The position numbers and the translations under genes were made by a program. From assembly GCF_009569385.1 (NCBI RefSeq), contig NZ_WBOF01000006.1, positions 160,705 through 224,704 of the forward strand: a DNA stretch of 64,000 bases, in the 5' to 3' direction. Each line of letters opens with the position of its first letter. Position 1 is the first letter of the stretch. This document shows positions 61,595 to 64,000 of this stretch, in pieces. The notes below the pieces were generated by a model. It saw only the letters and a program-made list of their open reading frames with translations, was not told the DNA's origin and made no database searches. The DNA is from Streptomyces kaniharaensis (lineage in GTDB: Bacteria > Actinomycetota > Actinomycetes > Streptomycetales > Streptomycetaceae).

Positions 61595-63235
61595 ATGACG
61601 CACGTGCGGGCGGGCCGGTTGGCCGAGCCGGGAGACCTGGTGGACGTGGCGCGGCTGGTGACGGCGTACTACGCGCTGCACCCGGATCCGCAGGAGGTGG
61701 GTCAGCGGGTGGCGTTCGGGACCTCGGGGCACCGGGGCTCGTCGTTGGACGTGTCGTTCAACGAGGACCACATCGCGGCGACCACGCAGGCGATCTGCGA
61801 GTACCGGAAGCAGCAGGGCATCGCGGGGCCGCTGTTCCTGGGGGCGGACACGCACGCCTTGTCGGAGCCGGCGAAGGTGACGGCGGTGGAGGTGCTGGCG
61901 GCCAACGGGGTGCAGGTGCTGCTGGACAGCGCCGACGGCTACACGCCGACGCCGGCGGTCTCGCACGCGATTCTCTCCCACAACCGCCGCAGTCCCCGGG
62001 CGTTGGCCGACGGGATCGTGGTGACCCCCTCGCACAACCCGCCGCGGGACGGGGGATTCAAGTACAACCCGCCGAGCGGGGGGCCGGCCTCGTCGGAGGC
62101 CACCGGGTGGATCCAGGATCGAGCGAACGAGCTGATCCGTGAGGGTCTGCGGGGCGTGCGGAGGGTGCCGTACACGCGGGCGCTGGCGGCGGCCACCACG
62201 AGCCGTTACGACTTCCTGGGCACGTACGTGGAGGACCTGCCGCAGGTGCTGGACCTGGACGCGGTTCGGGCGGCGGGTGTGCGGATCGGTGCGGACCCGT
62301 TGGGCGGGGCCTCGGTGGCGTACTGGGGCCGGATCGCGGAGGTGCACCGACTGGATCTGACGGTGGTCAATCCGGTGACCGATCCGACGTGGCGGTTCAT
62401 GACGCTGGACTGGGACGGGAAGATCCGCATGGACTGTTCGTCGCCGGCGGCGATGGCGTCGCTGATCGAGCGCCGGTCGGAGTACCAGGTCGCCACCGGC
62501 AACGACGCGGATGCCGACCGGCACGGCATCGTCACCCCGGACGGCGGCCTGATGAACCCCAACCACTACCTGGCGGTGGCGGTGGACTACCTGTACCGCC
62601 ACCGCGGGGACTGGCCGGGCGATGCGGCCGTCGGCAAGACGCTGGTGTCCTCCTCGATGCTGGATCGGGTCGCGTCCGATCTCGGGCGTGAGCTGCTGGA
62701 GGTGCCGGTGGGCTTCAAGTGGTTCGTCGACGGGCTGCTGGAGGGGTCGATCGCCTTCGGCGGGGAGGAGTCGGCAGGGGCGTCGTTCCTGCGCCGCGAC
62801 GGCGGGGTGTGGACCACCGACAAGGACGGCGTTCTGCTGGCGCTGCTGGCCTCCGAGATCACGGCCGTGACCGGGAACAGCCCCAGCGCGTACTACCGGG
62901 AGCTGACCGATCGCCACGGCGCGCCCGCCTACGCCCGCGTGGACGCGCCGGCGAGTCGTGACCAGAAGGCGCGGCTGGCGCGGCTGTCCCCGGAGCAGGT
63001 CGGCGCGGGCGAACTGGCGGGGGAGGCGGTGACGGCGGTGCTGTCCAAGGCGCCGGGCAACGGGGCGGCGATCGGCGGCATCAAGGTGTGCACGGACAAC
63101 GCCTGGTTCGCGGCCCGGCCTTCGGGCACGGAGGACGTGTACAAGATCTACGCCGAGTCCTTCCACGGCGAGGAGCACCTGGCCCGGGTGCAGGAGGAGG
63201 CCCGCGCTCTGGTCGGCGAGGTCCTCGGCGCCTGA
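61595..63235 (+). CDS. pgm: Phosphoglucomutase (alpha-D-glucose phosphate-specific)
   Basis: 546 residues, the same length as E. coli Pgm. The enzyme interconverts glucose 1-phosphate and glucose 6-phosphate. The catalytic phosphoserine lies in VVTPSHNPPRDGGFKYN, the metal-binding motif is GNDADADRHGIV, the sugar-binding motif FGGEESAGASF, and the phosphate-binding loop RPSGTEDVYKIY. FGTSGHRGSS near the N-terminus is also conserved. I chose ATG 61595 because GGAG/GAGGG lies upstream. It is monocistronic between the NRPS terminator and the convergent MarR gene. Confidence 0.97.
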   Translation: MTHVRAGRLAEPGDLVDVARLVTAYYALHPDPQEVGQRVAFGTSGHRGSSLDVSFNEDHIAATTQAICEYRKQQGIAGPLFLGADTHALSEPAKVTAVEVLAANGVQVLLDSADGYTPTPAVSHAILSHNRRSPRALADGIVVTPSHNPPRDGGFKYNPPSGGPASSEATGWIQDRANELIREGLRGVRRVPYTRALAAATTSRYDFLGTYVEDLPQVLDLDAVRAAGVRIGADPLGGASVAYWGRIAEVHRLDLTVVNPVTDPTWRFMTLDWDGKIRMDCSSPAAMASLIERRSEYQVATGNDADADRHGIVTPDGGLMNPNHYLAVAVDYLYRHRGDWPGDAAVGKTLVSSSMLDRVASDLGRELLEVPVGFKWFVDGLLEGSIAFGGEESAGASFLRRDGGVWTTDKDGVLLALLASEITAVTGNSPSAYYRELTDRHGAPAYARVDAPASRDQKARLARLSPEQVGAGELAGEAVTAVLSKAPGNGAAIGGIKVCTDNAWFAARPSGTEDVYKIYAESFHGEEHLARVQEEARALVGEVLGA

Positions 63236-63304
63236 CCGGATCCTGCTGTGCTCCGTCTCCGGGTCGGTGGATCCGGGGACGGGGCACAGTCATGCCGTGG
63301 GGTG

Positions 63305-63802
63305 TCACGGGGTGTTGAACGGTCCCTGTTCGATGAAGCGCGTGAGCCCGTGTGCGAATATCCGGGCCTGCTCGGCGGGCCAGCCGGCGAGCGTCTGCTC
63401 GATGCTGTCGGAGAGGCGCCGGCGCATCACCGCGACCGCCTGCTCGCCGTCCTCGCTGAGGGTCAGCAGGGTGGCACGCTGGTCGGTGGGGTCGCTCTCG
63501 CGGCGCAGCAGGCCGGCGTTTTCCAGGCGGGTGGCGCGCCGGCTGACTCCCGAGCGGTCGAGGCCGATCTCGGCGGCCAGGTCGGCGGCGCTGCGGGCCC
63601 CAGTGCGGGCCAGCGCGGAGAGGACGGGGTAGGTGGCCTCGTCCACGGCCTCGCCCATGCCCTCGGTCAGGCGCCGGTGGAGTGCGGCGCGCGCGGGGCG
63701 GCGCAGGAGGGTGGCGAGGGCGTCGGCGACGGTCTCCCCGAGACCCGTGACGGCCTCCGGGGTCGGGCCGGGAGCGGGTTCGCGGCTGGGAGTGGGATTC
63801 AC
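63305..63802 (-). CDS. MarR family transcriptional regulator
   Basis: 165 residues from GTG 63802; an ATG at 63871 would place the start upstream of the palindrome, so I prefer the shorter form. The winged helix is clear: SALARTGARSAADLAAEIGLDRSGVSRRATRLENAGLLRRE then DQRATLLTLSEDGEQAV. MarR proteins are usually autoregulated dimers that release DNA on binding small phenolic or drug ligands. The palindrome at 63815-63831 lies just upstream. The gene whose tail is visible at the window edge may be its target. Confidence 0.9.
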   Translation of the reverse strand: MNPTPSREPAPGPTPEAVTGLGETVADALATLLRRPARAALHRRLTEGMGEAVDEATYPVLSALARTGARSAADLAAEIGLDRSGVSRRATRLENAGLLRRESDPTDQRATLLTLSEDGEQAVAVMRRRLSDSIEQTLAGWPAEQARIFAHGLTRFIEQGPFNTP

Positions 63803-63814
63803 CTTTCGATCGTA

Positions 63815-63831
63815 GCGTGCGCATCGCACGC
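63815..63831 (-). promoter_or_regulatory. Candidate MarR operator
   Basis: GCGTGCGCATCGCACGC is a palindrome with 7-bp arms around three bases, 13 bases upstream of the MarR start. A related TGCGCGCGACATGCACGCA half-match lies about 30 bases further upstream. It fits an autoregulatory site. Confidence 0.5.
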
Positions 63832-63921
63832 ATTCTCGAGGTGGAGTCGCCGCCAGAAATGCGCGCGACATGCACGCACTGGAACGCCGCCTCGGCTCCG
63901 TCGGCTGATCCGTCGGGTGCC

Positions 63922-64000
63922 TCAGTGCCGGGTCGGGGCCAGGGCCTGCACTGGCTCCGGCTTCGGATTCGGCGCCGTCTTCGGTGCCCGTTCGCGCGTG
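63922..64000 (-). CDS. C-terminal end of a gene cut by the window edge
   Basis: A minus-strand frame open from the window end reads APKTAPNPKPEPVQALAPTR and stops at 63922. A proline-rich basic tail like this often closes an MFS or other membrane transporter, and such a gene commonly lies beside MarR regulators. Only about 25 residues are visible, so the assignment is weak. Confidence 0.4.
   Translation of the reverse strand, partial: TRERAPKTAPNPKPEPVQALAPTRH

Overview
The window is very GC-rich with strongly GC-biased third codon positions, GTG and TTG starts, and gene families typical of Streptomyces, Kitasatospora and relatives. I see no tRNA or rRNA gene, no CRISPR array and no replication origin. 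It looks like chromosomal sequence with two complete insertion sequences (IS982 type at 12185-13158, IS30 type at 31306-32601) and three gene remnants.

Layout. 1-6044 is a translationally coupled operon: a gene cut by the window edge, a vWA protein, a MoxR-like AAA+ ATPase and a DUF5682 protein. 6111-12113 holds minus-strand genes: a secreted trypsin-like protease, a GAP-type membrane protein, argG, a DUF574-type methyltransferase and a rhomboid-like protein. After the IS982 element come a YbaK-type deacylase, a VOC protein and a methyltransferase pseudogene. 15095-21292 is the little-understood STM4011-STM4015 system: two radical SAM enzymes, a phosphatase/sulfatase-fold hydrolase, an ATP-grasp protein and an LRR protein present in two tandem copies with the same C-terminal tail. 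Two plus-strand genes beside it (21483-23041) may be partners. 23126-29368 is mixed: two methyltransferases, an ABC-F protein, a RimK-like ATP-grasp enzyme and a flavin monooxygenase. 29729-31276 encodes a GlnX-like four-TM receptor directly followed by the IS30 element.

32727-42275 is mostly ordinary streptomycete content: XRE-cupin regulator, signal peptidase I, zinc-ribbon protein, LCP ligase, PAS-GAF-PP2C phosphatase, small lipoproteins, a TenA-like protein and a deleted panE/apbA remnant. 42506-46826 is an ABC (MacB/FtsX) transporter with a sensor kinase and a convergent response regulator.

47690-61383 is a compact nonribosomal peptide synthetase (NRPS) cluster: MFS exporter, stand-alone condensation-like protein, C-A-T module, acyl-CoA dehydrogenase, two A-T proteins, and a C-(A remnant)-T-reductase protein. 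There is no thioesterase, so reductive release is likely. I could not match it to a known product. One adenylation domain carries a pentapeptide-like repeat insert, and the last protein keeps only a vestige of an adenylation domain. The window ends with phosphoglucomutase, a MarR regulator and the tail of one more gene. All family names are from reading translated sequence; no database search was run.
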